From CAYTRP01 sp964625145 (GTDB taxonomy: Bacteria > Sumerlaeota > Sumerlaeia > SLMS01 > JAHLLQ01): 39,553 nucleotides of DNA. The DNA is taken from contig CAZVAQ010000014.1 of NCBI GenBank assembly GCA_964625145.1, positions 1-39,553 of the forward strand, given 5' to 3'. Below are positions 1-8,017 of this stretch, one piece after another (position 1 is the stretch's first letter; every line of letters begins with the position of its first letter). The position numbers were made by a program, and so were the translations under genes. Below the pieces are notes generated by a model, which was given only the letters and a program-made list of their open reading frames with translations, searched no databases and was not told the DNA's origin.

Positions 1-1542
1 ATCGCGCGTGAGTCTTTGTGGACGCCACTAAGTCGCGGGGAGAAGGCGCAGGTGGCAGACTGGCTGGCCTACATCCGCGGCAACGCCAGCCCATGGAACA
101 ATCATTTGTTCTTCGACGTGTTGGTGCTCGAGTTCCTGATGGCCGATGGGTTTGGTGAACCCGGCGACCGCTACGCCGCGGATTTCCTGCTGCATCAACT
201 TGAGAGCATGTACCAAGGGGACGGATGGTTCATCGACGGAACGAACGAGACGTTTGATTACTACAATGCATTTGCCTTTCACACGTATGGTTTGTGGTGG
301 GCGTGGCGTCATGGCAACGTCAACCCCGTGCGGGCGGCGTGGTGGAAGGAACGCGCCGCCTTGTTCCTGCGGAGCTTCCCGAAACTCTTTGCGGCTGATG
401 GCGGCTATGTGCCGTTTGGCCGCTCGATCATCTATCGCTTCAATGCACTCGGCGCGTTTGGCATGGCGGAACTCTGCGGCCTGGATGCCATTTCACCTGG
501 AATGGCGCGTCGGCTGTGCCGCATGAATTTGGGATACTTCCTCTCGCGGTCCATCACGCAGGAGCAGGGCTGCCTATCGGTTGGATTCACAAGCGAGTTC
601 CCCCCCATCGCGGAGCCGTACAGTTGCGCAGGGTCTCCCTACTGGGCGGCGAAGGGACTCCTCATGCTCTTGCTGCCGCCCACACACCGGTTCTGGAGTG
701 CGCCCGAGCAACCCATTCCGTCCGAGCAGGGCGACAGCGTCACCGTTATCCCAGCCACCGCGTCTGTTATTCGCCACATCGGCGGACGCGTGGAGTACCT
801 GAACGGAGGCGGCCGCTGTTCGCCAAGCGCTGCCGACCGCTTCGGGGCGGAGAAGTGGGGCCGAATCGCTTACCGCAGTGGGTTCGGGTACCTCGTCCAG
901 GAATCCAAGACCCTCTATCCGCGCGATGCCGCCTTGACTGCAACCGATCCCGCGGATCCATCGCGCCGCTACGGACGGCATGCGGGTATTGTGACGGAGG
1001 CCAATGATCAATGCGTCTCCTACGCTTACGGGATCGGAGAGAAGAAGGTTCGCTTCCATGTGAAGGCAAGGACGCTCGTCTTTTGGAACGCGGGATGGCT
1101 GCTGACCGTGCATCACCTTCGGGTGAATGCCCCGGCGATCATCGATCTTGGTTCCTTTGCGATCCCCATGACTGACCCAGATGATCTGCAAGCCGAGGTC
1201 TTCCCGCCGCACGCGACCGTGCGGGCGGGCGGGCTCGCATCGGCCGTGCAGGGATTGTTCGGCTTTCACAAGACCACCATCGATGCGCGGCTCGACGCAT
1301 CGGAGCCTCGTCGTCACCTTTTGGCAGAGTACCATGCCTGTCCGATTCTACGCACTCACCTGACTCCGGGCACTCACACGATAGCCGGATTGCTCTGGGG
1401 CGGGGAATCAAGCGATGAGGAACAGCCTTGGGAGCTGATCGCTGCGGGGCGCGGCGAATGGCAACTGGATCATCCGGCGCTGGGGACTTGGGTGGTGAAG
1501 CACGAATCGCTACCTGCGTTCGCACCACTCAATGCACCGTGA
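1..1542 (+). CDS. DUF2264 family protein, 5' end outside window
   Basis: The frame is open from the first base of the window, with residues continuing upstream of the first TTG at 16, so the true start lies outside and only about 513 residues are visible. The aromatic-rich N-terminal part (NHLFFDVLVLEF, the DGWFIDGTNETFDYYNAFAFH region) is typical of DUF2264 proteins, which are predicted (alpha/alpha)-toroid plus beta-domain proteins often encoded near polysaccharide-degradation genes. No catalytic residues are established for the family as far as I know. No signal peptide can be assessed because the N-terminus is missing. The stop codon overlaps the convergent beta-helix gene by 14 nt. From context I infer a role in oligouronide or polysaccharide breakdown, but the substrate is unknown. 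Confidence 0.8.
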   Translation: MARESLWTPLSRGEKAQVADWLAYIRGNASPWNNHLFFDVLVLEFLMADGFGEPGDRYAADFLLHQLESMYQGDGWFIDGTNETFDYYNAFAFHTYGLWWAWRHGNVNPVRAAWWKERAALFLRSFPKLFAADGGYVPFGRSIIYRFNALGAFGMAELCGLDAISPGMARRLCRMNLGYFLSRSITQEQGCLSVGFTSEFPPIAEPYSCAGSPYWAAKGLLMLLLPPTHRFWSAPEQPIPSEQGDSVTVIPATASVIRHIGGRVEYLNGGGRCSPSAADRFGAEKWGRIAYRSGFGYLVQESKTLYPRDAALTATDPADPSRRYGRHAGIVTEANDQCVSYAYGIGEKKVRFHVKARTLVFWNAGWLLTVHHLRVNAPAIIDLGSFAIPMTDPDDLQAEVFPPHATVRAGGLASAVQGLFGFHKTTIDARLDASEPRRHLLAEYHACPILRTHLTPGTHTIAGLLWGGESSDEEQPWELIAAGRGEWQLDHPALGTWVVKHESLPAFAPLNAP

Positions 1543-2836
1543 ATGAATCCATCCCAACCGGCAGGTTGCAGGCGCCGGTTTCCGTGTTGGCATGGTACAT
1601 TCCCGCGGCACTGCCCAGTTGTGCCGGTCTTCCGTTGCAGCTGAAATCGTTGTTCGTGATGGTGTACCCCGTGACCGCGGCACTGGTCACGATGCCGACG
1701 ACGCTGTTGTCCGTCACGATGTTTCCATCCACGAACAGATTGGGCGCGGACACCTCCACGGAGATGCCGCGCTTGCAATCCAGGATCATATTGCCGGTGA
1801 TGGTGGCATTCTCAATTGGGTCCATGAAGGCAAAGTTGGTGAGCCGGATCCCATAGTCGGCGCAGAAGCGGATGTCGTTGTTCATGATGAACTGGTCATC
1901 CGACCCCTCAATCAGCTCGATGCCGTCCTTGCAGTGTCGGATCGTGTTGCTGTGAATCCAATTGTTCGGGCCCGCCGCATCGTGGGTTGATCCTGTATTG
2001 CCGATGCCAATGGCGGACCGGTCGCAATCGATGATCGTGTTCAGGCGAACCTCGTTGGAGAACTCGTCCTCGCCGTGCAGATCAATCGCGTCCTCGGTGT
2101 TGCCCCTGAGCAGATTCTTCTCGATCAGGTTGTGCGATGTGGAGTACTGGAGCAGGATGCCATGTCTCACCGCGGGCCCGAGGGTGCATCCTGTCACCCA
2201 ATTGTTGTCGCCGCCGGGCTGTTGGATCGTGATGCCGTATCTCTCGCCGCCGTCAAATGCCGTGGCGCCGCTGATGGTGCAGTTTTCGATCTTCACATGC
2301 CGTGTCGTCCGCAGGATGATCGCGCGTTCGCGGAACGTGTTTATGGTCAGGTTGAGCAGGTGAACCCGTTGCGTCAGCGACCCACTGTTGCGCCCGACCT
2401 GCATGGTGAAGCGGGGGGCCTCCGGACCGTCGCTATCCAGCGTCAAGTCGCGTATGGTGATGTTGCTGCGCCCGCTCGGCACGGTCAGGGTCTCCTGGCC
2501 GGTGGTATTGAAGCGTGCACGAATGACGGTTCCTTTCCCGGATTCCCCCCGTATCGTGATGCCTGATCTCGCGGTGATCAGCGACTTGGTGTTGTAGACC
2601 CCAAGGGGCAGGTAAACCTCGTCGCCACTGGATGCCGCCTCGATGGCCACGTTGATGGCGATGGCATCATCGTCGGAATCGTCGTCCGGTGTGGCCCCAA
2701 AGTCCGTGACATCCAGTGTGGCGCCCGTGACAGCGGGTGGCATCTGAAACGGAAGATTCAGTCCGGCGTCGGGGCTGGCGGGAGCAGCACTCGAGAAAAG
2801 CAGGATGGCGATGCCTGTGAGGGTGGCTGTTTTCAT
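1529..2836 (-). CDS. Secreted right-handed parallel beta-helix protein
   Basis: This 435-aa protein starts with a clear Sec signal peptide (MKTATLTGIAILLFSSAAPA). A pectate-lyase-superfamily opening follows, with the VTDFGATPDDDSDDDAIAINVAI stretch broken by a GDEVYLPLGVYN segment. After this come many PbH1-type coils rich in N-x-I and N-x-T ladders (for example IENCTISG, WIHSNTIRHC, ITGNMILDCKRGI). Such folds occur in pectate lyases, epimerases and carbohydrate-binding NosD/CASH proteins, and I cannot assign a catalytic residue set. The ATG overlaps the uxaC stop (ATGA, 2833-2836), so it is probably translationally coupled to a cytoplasmic uronate isomerase. The 3' end overlaps the convergent DUF2264 gene by 14 nt. 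A polyuronide lyase or epimerase role is inference from context. Confidence 0.82.
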   Translation of the reverse strand: MKTATLTGIAILLFSSAAPASPDAGLNLPFQMPPAVTGATLDVTDFGATPDDDSDDDAIAINVAIEAASSGDEVYLPLGVYNTKSLITARSGITIRGESGKGTVIRARFNTTGQETLTVPSGRSNITIRDLTLDSDGPEAPRFTMQVGRNSGSLTQRVHLLNLTINTFRERAIILRTTRHVKIENCTISGATAFDGGERYGITIQQPGGDNNWVTGCTLGPAVRHGILLQYSTSHNLIEKNLLRGNTEDAIDLHGEDEFSNEVRLNTIIDCDRSAIGIGNTGSTHDAAGPNNWIHSNTIRHCKDGIELIEGSDDQFIMNNDIRFCADYGIRLTNFAFMDPIENATITGNMILDCKRGISVEVSAPNLFVDGNIVTDNSVVGIVTSAAVTGYTITNNDFSCNGRPAQLGSAAGMYHANTETGACNLPVGMDSFTVH

Positions 2837-4299
2837 GGAGTCTCTGATAGGCGAAGTCCGAGGTATTCGGCCGCGTTTCTCCAGCAGATGTTCTCCACCA
2901 GATCCCCGATCAACTGTATGTCATCGGGCAGGATGCCGGCCTCCATCTCACGACCAAGCAGATCGCACAGGATACGCCGAAAGTAATCGTGTCGCGAGAA
3001 TGACAGGAAGGAGCGCGAATCCGTGAGCATGCCGATGAAGAGCCCGAGCAGTCCATGATTGGAGAGCGACTCAAGATGGCGCAGGATGCCGTCGCGCTGG
3101 TCCATGAACCACCAGGCGGGCCCGTATTGAATCCTGCCAGACGTGCCGCCCTGAAAGTTCCCCGCCGCAGTGGCGAAGGTGTCGTTGTCGCACGGGTTAC
3201 TGTTATAGAGGATGGTTCTTCCAAGTTTTCCCTCTGCATCCAATGCATCGAGGAAAATGTTGAGTGCCACGGCATGGGAGAAATCACCGATGGAATCTCC
3301 GCCTGCGTCGCGTCCGATGGTCTTCAGCAACCGGGTGTTGTTGTTGCGCAGTGGCCCTATGTGCAATTGCATGGCGATGTCGCGGGCATGGTAGAGGACG
3401 GCGAGTTCGTGGAGAATCGACGCCTGCAGGACCCTGCACTGCTCCTGGCCGAGTACGCGGCCAGACCGCGCGGCGGCAAAGGCCTGGATGGCAAGGGCGC
3501 GCTGCGGCCGGATGCCCGGCAACTGCGAGAGGCCGTGATCACTGAGCCTGCATCCGTGAGCCACAAAGTGGTCCAGTCGCGATTCCAGTGCCCCCATGAG
3601 CGCATCGAAGCTGTCGATCCCACTTCCGGTCCGCTCGCTTAGCAGGTCAATGTAGGCATTCCAGACTTCCACATCCCCGACATTCAGCACCGGATCGGGG
3701 CGATAGGTCGGCAGGACGGCAATTCCACAGTCCTCCGAAGCAACTGCCCGATGGGCATCGAGGCTATCGGTTGGATCATCCGTCGTGCAAACCACACGCA
3801 CACCGAACTGGCGCAATAGTCCGCGCGTAGAAAACTGTGGTGTCGCGAGAAGAGCCTTGGTCTCCTCCCAGATCTCCTCTGCCGTTTGCGCGCTTGGCAA
3901 CTTCCCGCCAATTCCAATGGGCCTTGCCAACTCCATGCAGCACCATGTGTACACTGGGTTCCGAAGCGCGAGCGGGAGAACGGAGACGAAACGCAGAAAC
4001 TTTTCCTTGTTGGGCGCGTTGCCAGTGGTGAGTTCCTCCGGCACGCCCGCGGCACGCATCAGGCGCCACTTGTAGTGATCGCCCTTTAGCCACAGCTCCG
4101 CCAGATCCTCGAACTGATGATCGCGCTCGATGTGATCCGGCGAAAGATGGCTATGGTAATCGATGATCGGGCAATTGCTGGCGACCCCATGATAGAGCTC
4201 GCGGGCACGGTTGCAGGACAGCATGAAGTCGGGAGATGACGCTGGATTCAAGGGCTTCTCAACTGTTCCCGTGCAGGAAGTGGGCGCTTGACACGCCAT
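2833..4299 (-). CDS. uxaC: Uronate isomerase (glucuronate/galacturonate isomerase)
   Basis: UxaC converts D-glucuronate to D-fructuronate, or D-galacturonate to D-tagaturonate, in the cytoplasm. The sequence follows E. coli UxaC throughout: the metal-binding HxH in IIDYHSHL, the WLKGDHYKWRLMRAAGV segment, TTDDPTDSL, HIGPLRNNNTR, GNFQGG, GMLTDSRSFLS and RHDYFRRILC. The frame is open up to an ATG at 4374, but homology begins only near PDFMLS. I give the ATG at 4299 (488 aa); ATG 4323 or TTG 4251 (472 aa, closest to the family length) are alternatives, and none has a strong Shine-Dalgarno sequence. The gene is divergent from uxuB, whose product uses fructuronate, and it is coupled to the downstream beta-helix gene by an ATGA overlap. 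Confidence 0.95.
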   Translation of the reverse strand: MACQAPTSCTGTVEKPLNPASSPDFMLSCNRARELYHGVASNCPIIDYHSHLSPDHIERDHQFEDLAELWLKGDHYKWRLMRAAGVPEELTTGNAPNKEKFLRFVSVLPLALRNPVYTWCCMELARPIGIGGKLPSAQTAEEIWEETKALLATPQFSTRGLLRQFGVRVVCTTDDPTDSLDAHRAVASEDCGIAVLPTYRPDPVLNVGDVEVWNAYIDLLSERTGSGIDSFDALMGALESRLDHFVAHGCRLSDHGLSQLPGIRPQRALAIQAFAAARSGRVLGQEQCRVLQASILHELAVLYHARDIAMQLHIGPLRNNNTRLLKTIGRDAGGDSIGDFSHAVALNIFLDALDAEGKLGRTILYNSNPCDNDTFATAAGNFQGGTSGRIQYGPAWWFMDQRDGILRHLESLSNHGLLGLFIGMLTDSRSFLSFSRHDYFRRILCDLLGREMEAGILPDDIQLIGDLVENICWRNAAEYLGLRLSETP

Positions 4300-4347
4300 G
4301 CATTTGGTCACGATGATAGGCATATTATCAGGTGTTGCTGAGCCTGC

Positions 4348-4362
4348 GGAGTCAACGCCATT
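4348..4362 (+). promoter_or_regulatory. Shine-Dalgarno GGAG and putative ATT start of uxuB
   Basis: GGAG at 4348-4351 is followed by an 8-nt spacer and then ATT at 4360. The uxuB frame has no ATG, GTG or TTG between the in-frame stop at 4339-4341 and GTG 4408. That GTG lies inside the Rossmann strand/loop AFVTGGSG and cannot be the natural start. The ATT with this spacing is therefore the best visible initiation site; a sequencing error is the main alternative. Confidence 0.5.
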
Positions 4363-5196
4363 AGCCGCCATCACGACCCCTTCAGCCTAACTGGAAAGAC
4401 CGCTTTCGTGACAGGCGGTTCGGGGGTGTTGGGCCTTGCCATGGCCCGTGCACTGGCACAGGCGGGCGCATCCGTGGCGATCTGCGGACGCGACGCCGGC
4501 AAGGCGGAATCGCGTGCGCAGGAACTGGCACGGGAGGGCTTTGCTGCCACCGGATTCGGCTTTGATGCAAGCGATCGCGAGGCGGCGCATGCGGCGGCGG
4601 AGAGGGCTGCCGGTTTGTTTGGCGCTCCTGTCTCAATCCTGGTCAACGCGGCCGGCGGGAACCGACCAGAGGCTACGGCCATGGTTCCCGAGAGGACATT
4701 CTTCGATCTCAATCCCGAGGCATTGCGCGAGGTCTTCGACAGCAACCTGATGGCGGGATGCCTGATGCCGACGCAAGCGATCGGAAGGATCATGGCTGAT
4801 ACCGGACTGCCTTGCTCGATCATCAACATCACCAGCGTGGCAGCGATGCAACCCCTCACCCGAGTGCTTGGCTACGCCGCGGCAAAGGCCGCCGTCGAGA
4901 ACGCAACGTGCTGGCTGGCGGTTCATTTTGCCAAGGAGCTGCATGCGCGCATCCGGGTGAACGCCATCATGCCGGGCTTTTTCCTGACGGAACAAAACAG
5001 GTACCTGCTCACGACCGAGAGCGGAGAGCTGAGCGCCCGCGGCAAGCTCATCGTCGACAATACACCTATGGGGCGCTTCGGTGATCCGTCCGAACTCGGC
5101 GGAGCAGTCGTCTATCTCGCTTCCGAAGCCAGCGCCTTTGTGACGGGAAGCGTGCTGGCCGTGGACGGCGGATTCACAGCCTTCAGCGGCGTTTGA
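4360..5196 (+). CDS. uxuB: SDR-type D-mannonate oxidoreductase (fructuronate reductase)
   Basis: This short-chain dehydrogenase reduces D-fructuronate to D-mannonate with NAD(P)H. From the ATT start it is 278 aa, the normal length for the Bacillus-type SDR UxuB. Visible landmarks are the cofactor loop TGGSGVLG (about residues 18-25), NAAGGNRPEAT, the FFDLNPEALREVFDSNL segment, catalytic Ser in NITSV (about S159), YxxxK in GYAAAK (Y172, K176), MPGFFLTEQNRYLL and the C-terminal VDGGFTAFSGV. The AGGN and FFLTEQNR segments separate this subgroup from generic FabG-like SDRs. The gene is divergent from uxaC, and its stop lies 14 nt before the gluconokinase-LarA fusion, so the two are probably one transcript. 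The unusual start is discussed separately. Function is assigned by family similarity and context. Confidence 0.88.
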   Translation: MSRHHDPFSLTGKTAFVTGGSGVLGLAMARALAQAGASVAICGRDAGKAESRAQELAREGFAATGFGFDASDREAAHAAAERAAGLFGAPVSILVNAAGGNRPEATAMVPERTFFDLNPEALREVFDSNLMAGCLMPTQAIGRIMADTGLPCSIINITSVAAMQPLTRVLGYAAAKAAVENATCWLAVHFAKELHARIRVNAIMPGFFLTEQNRYLLTTESGELSARGKLIVDNTPMGRFGDPSELGGAVVYLASEASAFVTGSVLAVDGGFTAFSGV

Positions 5197-5210
5197 AGGG
5201 GTGACGTGCA

Positions 5211-7001
5211 ATGATTGTTGTCGTGATGGGCGTGACAGCCTGCGGCAAGACCACACTTGGCAAGGATCTGGCCGCGGCGCTCGGGCTGCCATTCCATGAT
5301 GGCGACGACTTTCACCCCACAGCCAATCGCGAGAAGATGGCGCGCGGCGAACCTTTGGGCGACACAGACCGTGAACCTTGGTTGCAGCGGCTCGCATCGG
5401 AGATGACCGGTTGGGAAGCCAAGCATCATGGTGCCGTTCTCGCATGCTCGGCGCTGAAGGAGCATTACAGGAGCATCCTGCGCGGCGGCGCCAAGGATGT
5501 CCGCTTTGTTTACCTGCATTGCACGCCGGAAGTGGCAGTCGAGCGCGCAAGGCGGCGCAAGGATCACGAGTACATCGCGAAGGATGTGGAGGCGATTGTC
5601 GCCGGTCAATTCCGCGATCTCGATCTACCGGCGGACGCCCTGCAGATATCGGCAGAGCTGTCCCGCCCTGCTCAATTGGCTGCCGTGCTGGCCAAGTTGG
5701 AATGCGATGCGCTTCTCGTCGGCCGTGGTGAGCCCGATGCAGTCATCGACTCCCGCGAGACTAATGATATTCTGGACCGCTATCTGGCACAATTGCCTCC
5801 GATCCGGCGGGCATTGCTCGTACCGCCGGACTACACCCGCCTGCACAGCGGCGCTGGGGAGATTACGGTCCATCTGTACCGACGCCTTCTTGAACGCGGT
5901 GCCAGCCAAATACATGTCCTGCCGGCCCTTGGGACGCATCATCCAATGACGCCGCAGCAGCGCAGCACGATGTACCCGGGCGTCCCCGACAGAGATTTTC
6001 GCGTGCACCATTGGCGTGATGGTGTTGCCCCACTGGGAGAGCTAAAGTCCGGCTTTATCGAGCACGTCAGCCGCGGTCGCGTCTCATTTCCGGTCCGCGC
6101 AGAAGTCAACCGCCTGCTCTTGGATGGTCAGTACGACTGGGTCTTCAGCATCGGCCAGTTGGTTCCGCACGAAGTGGTGGGCATCGCCAATCACAACAAG
6201 AACATCTTTGTGGGCGTGGGCGGCTTCGACACCATCAACAAGAGCCACTTCCTCGGCGCGGTCTGCAACATGGAGAAGATCATGGGGAGGGCGGACACGC
6301 CGGTGCGCGCGGTGCTGGACGAACTGTCGCGGCGTTTTGGCCCGCTGATGCCGCCGATTACCTACGTGCAAACGGTCCGATCGCGTCATGCGCAAGCGAG
6401 GCTGATGGTGACGCGCGCCCTGTACTGCGGTCGGGGCAAGGCGCCTTTTCTGCTCGGAGCACCGGTCGCGCGGGAAGCCAATCTGACCTTGCTCGATGAG
6501 CCATTGAGGAAGGTTGTGGTCTATCTTGACCCGAGCGAGTTTACCTCCACTTGGCTCGGCAACAAGGCCATCTACCGCTTGCGATGTGCCATGGCGAATG
6601 ATGGGGAGCTGAACGTCCTTGGGCCGGGTGTTGAAAGTTTCGGCGAGGATCCGCAGATTGACGCGCTGATCCGTCGTTACGGCTATCACGGCACCGAAGC
6701 GACATTGAAAGCGGTCGCAGCCGATCCGAATGGACTTGGCTCCAACCTTTCCGCCGCGGCTCATCTGATTCACGGTTCCTCCGAGGGCCGCTTCCGCATC
6801 ACCTGGGCGCCAGGTCGCCTGACCCGCGAGGAGATCGAAGGCGTCGGATATTCCTACGGTGATCTCAATGAACTGATGGCGCGCTACGATCCTGCCACAA
6901 TGGTCGATGGCCCGAATCAGCTCCCCGGAGGGGAGAGCGTGTACTTCGTTTCCAACCCGGCGCTTGGGCTGTGGTCACTTCGATCCCGATTTGAGGACTG
7001 A
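5211..7001 (+). CDS. Gluconokinase fused to LarA-like nickel-pincer epimerase
   Basis: Residues 1 to about 165 form a complete GntK gluconokinase: P-loop GVTACGKT (7-14), HDGDDFHP, LACSALKEHYR and RRKDHEYIAKD. Residues about 175-596 form a complete LarA/DUF2088 protein. Its active-site residues align with lactate racemase spacing: DYTR (D207, R210; LarA D72, R75), H243 in GTHHP (H108), H320 in VPHE (H174), K330 (K184, which bears the Ni-pincer nucleotide) and H346 (H200). The R-to-H, H-to-K and K-to-H distances of 33, 10 and 16 are identical. K452 in GNKAIYR may match K298. Some LarA homologues are known D-gluconate 2-epimerases (gluconate to mannonate). With uxuB 14 nt upstream, I infer a mannonate-to-gluconate-to-6-phosphogluconate enzyme. 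The larBCE cofactor genes are not in the window. Confidence 0.9.
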   Translation: MIVVVMGVTACGKTTLGKDLAAALGLPFHDGDDFHPTANREKMARGEPLGDTDREPWLQRLASEMTGWEAKHHGAVLACSALKEHYRSILRGGAKDVRFVYLHCTPEVAVERARRRKDHEYIAKDVEAIVAGQFRDLDLPADALQISAELSRPAQLAAVLAKLECDALLVGRGEPDAVIDSRETNDILDRYLAQLPPIRRALLVPPDYTRLHSGAGEITVHLYRRLLERGASQIHVLPALGTHHPMTPQQRSTMYPGVPDRDFRVHHWRDGVAPLGELKSGFIEHVSRGRVSFPVRAEVNRLLLDGQYDWVFSIGQLVPHEVVGIANHNKNIFVGVGGFDTINKSHFLGAVCNMEKIMGRADTPVRAVLDELSRRFGPLMPPITYVQTVRSRHAQARLMVTRALYCGRGKAPFLLGAPVAREANLTLLDEPLRKVVVYLDPSEFTSTWLGNKAIYRLRCAMANDGELNVLGPGVESFGEDPQIDALIRRYGYHGTEATLKAVAADPNGLGSNLSAAAHLIHGSSEGRFRITWAPGRLTREEIEGVGYSYGDLNELMARYDPATMVDGPNQLPGGESVYFVSNPALGLWSLRSRFED

Positions 7002-7039
7002 GCGGAAAGTCATGCCGGCAGTCCGCGATGCTCCATGTA

Positions 7040-7885
7040 TCAATCTCCGCCACCGGAAGCCCACCGGCCGGGCGGGGCGCCGTAGTGCGCGCGGAATGCG
7101 CGGTAGAAATGCGACAGGTCGCCAAACCCGCTGCTGAAGGCCGCGCCGGCGATGGAGTTCTCGCCCCGCGCGATGAGACCTGCGGCGTACTCAACGCGCA
7201 ACCGCGTCAGCAGGTCATTGAAGCTCGTACCGCTAACCTCCCGAAATAGCTGCGTAAAGCGGCGACGGGACAAGTGCGCCAGACGGGCGGCGTCCTCCAC
7301 CGACCAGGGTTCGTGAAATCGCTCGCAGACTTCCTGCATCACCGATTGGACGCGTTCCAGTGAGTCGGGATGCGCCGATGTCTTGGGCAACCGCAAGACC
7401 GTGACGAGAAGTTGGTCCACAAGGCTGGCTATCATCACCGAGGCACCGGGCCGCTCCATCGCCTGTTCTGCCATGATGCCTCGAAGCAGTCGTCGAATGC
7501 GTTCGCGCTGGTGATCGAAGGGCACCGGCGGCGGACTCGCAATCGAGGAGATGGATTGCCATGCACGGGCCCGCCCCGGATCGCGCTTCACAAAATCATC
7601 GGTGAACGCCACAATGATCAGGGTGGTGCTGGCCGTATCCTCCAGGCGATGAGCCATTCCGGTGCGGACGGGAAACCAGCTTCCTTCCTGAAGAAAAACG
7701 GGATTGCGCAGGCAGTCGACCTCCAGATGGCATTGTCCGCGCAGCACCAGAAACAGCTCGTTGAATGGGTGGCTTTCGCGGTCCATCCGGAATTGGTGGG
7801 CATGGATGCTTTCCACGGCAACGACGCCGTGCTCCGGAAGCCGAAACCGAACGGGGGCGCGCAGGGGGATGGTTGCCGGCGGCAT
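7040..7885 (-). CDS. AraC-family regulator with cupin sensor domain
   Basis: The protein has an N-terminal cupin-like sensing domain (FNELFLVLRGQCHLEVDC, then EGSWFPVRTGMAHRLED) and a C-terminal double helix-turn-helix of the AraC type (WSVEDAARLAHLSRRRFTQLF, with RLRVEYAAGLI and AAFSSGFGDLSHFYRAFRAHYG). The frame is open up to 8032, which would run into the divergent GH88 gene. I chose ATG 7885 (281 aa) because it has GGAAGG at a 9-nt spacing and starts just before the cupin domain. It is likely to regulate the divergent GH88-eda operon, and possibly itself, by sensing a uronate or a breakdown product. It ends convergently 38 nt from the fusion gene. Confidence 0.88.
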   Translation of the reverse strand: MPPATIPLRAPVRFRLPEHGVVAVESIHAHQFRMDRESHPFNELFLVLRGQCHLEVDCLRNPVFLQEGSWFPVRTGMAHRLEDTASTTLIIVAFTDDFVKRDPGRARAWQSISSIASPPPVPFDHQRERIRRLLRGIMAEQAMERPGASVMIASLVDQLLVTVLRLPKTSAHPDSLERVQSVMQEVCERFHEPWSVEDAARLAHLSRRRFTQLFREVSGTSFNDLLTRLRVEYAAGLIARGENSIAGAAFSSGFGDLSHFYRAFRAHYGAPPGRWASGGGD

Positions 7886-7900
7886 GGCAATTGACCTTCC

Positions 7901-7937
7901 ATTGCCCAAATTGCCCGATCTGCCAATGAATTGTGCC
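7901..7937. promoter_or_regulatory. Phased TGCC repeats, candidate AraC operator
   Basis: The AraC-GH88 divergent spacer (7886-8017) has TTGCCC at 7902, TTGCCC at 7911 and CTGCCA at 7920, exactly 9 nt apart, followed by TTGTGCC at 7931-7937. AraC-family proteins bind direct repeats, so this is a plausible operator. That reading is an inference from pattern and position only; no convincing -10/-35 pair was found here. Confidence 0.35.
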
Positions 7938-8017
7938 GAACCGCCCAAGACCGCGCAAGTGGGATCTCCTAGCGTCTCCCGGATCATCATCTCCACCAGA
8001 GGATTCAGTCCCGTATC

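Noticed and set aside
7002..7039. GCGGA/TCCGC dyad between the fusion and the AraC gene as a terminator
   Set aside because: The stem is only 5 bp with a long loop and no T-tract, so it is too weak to call.
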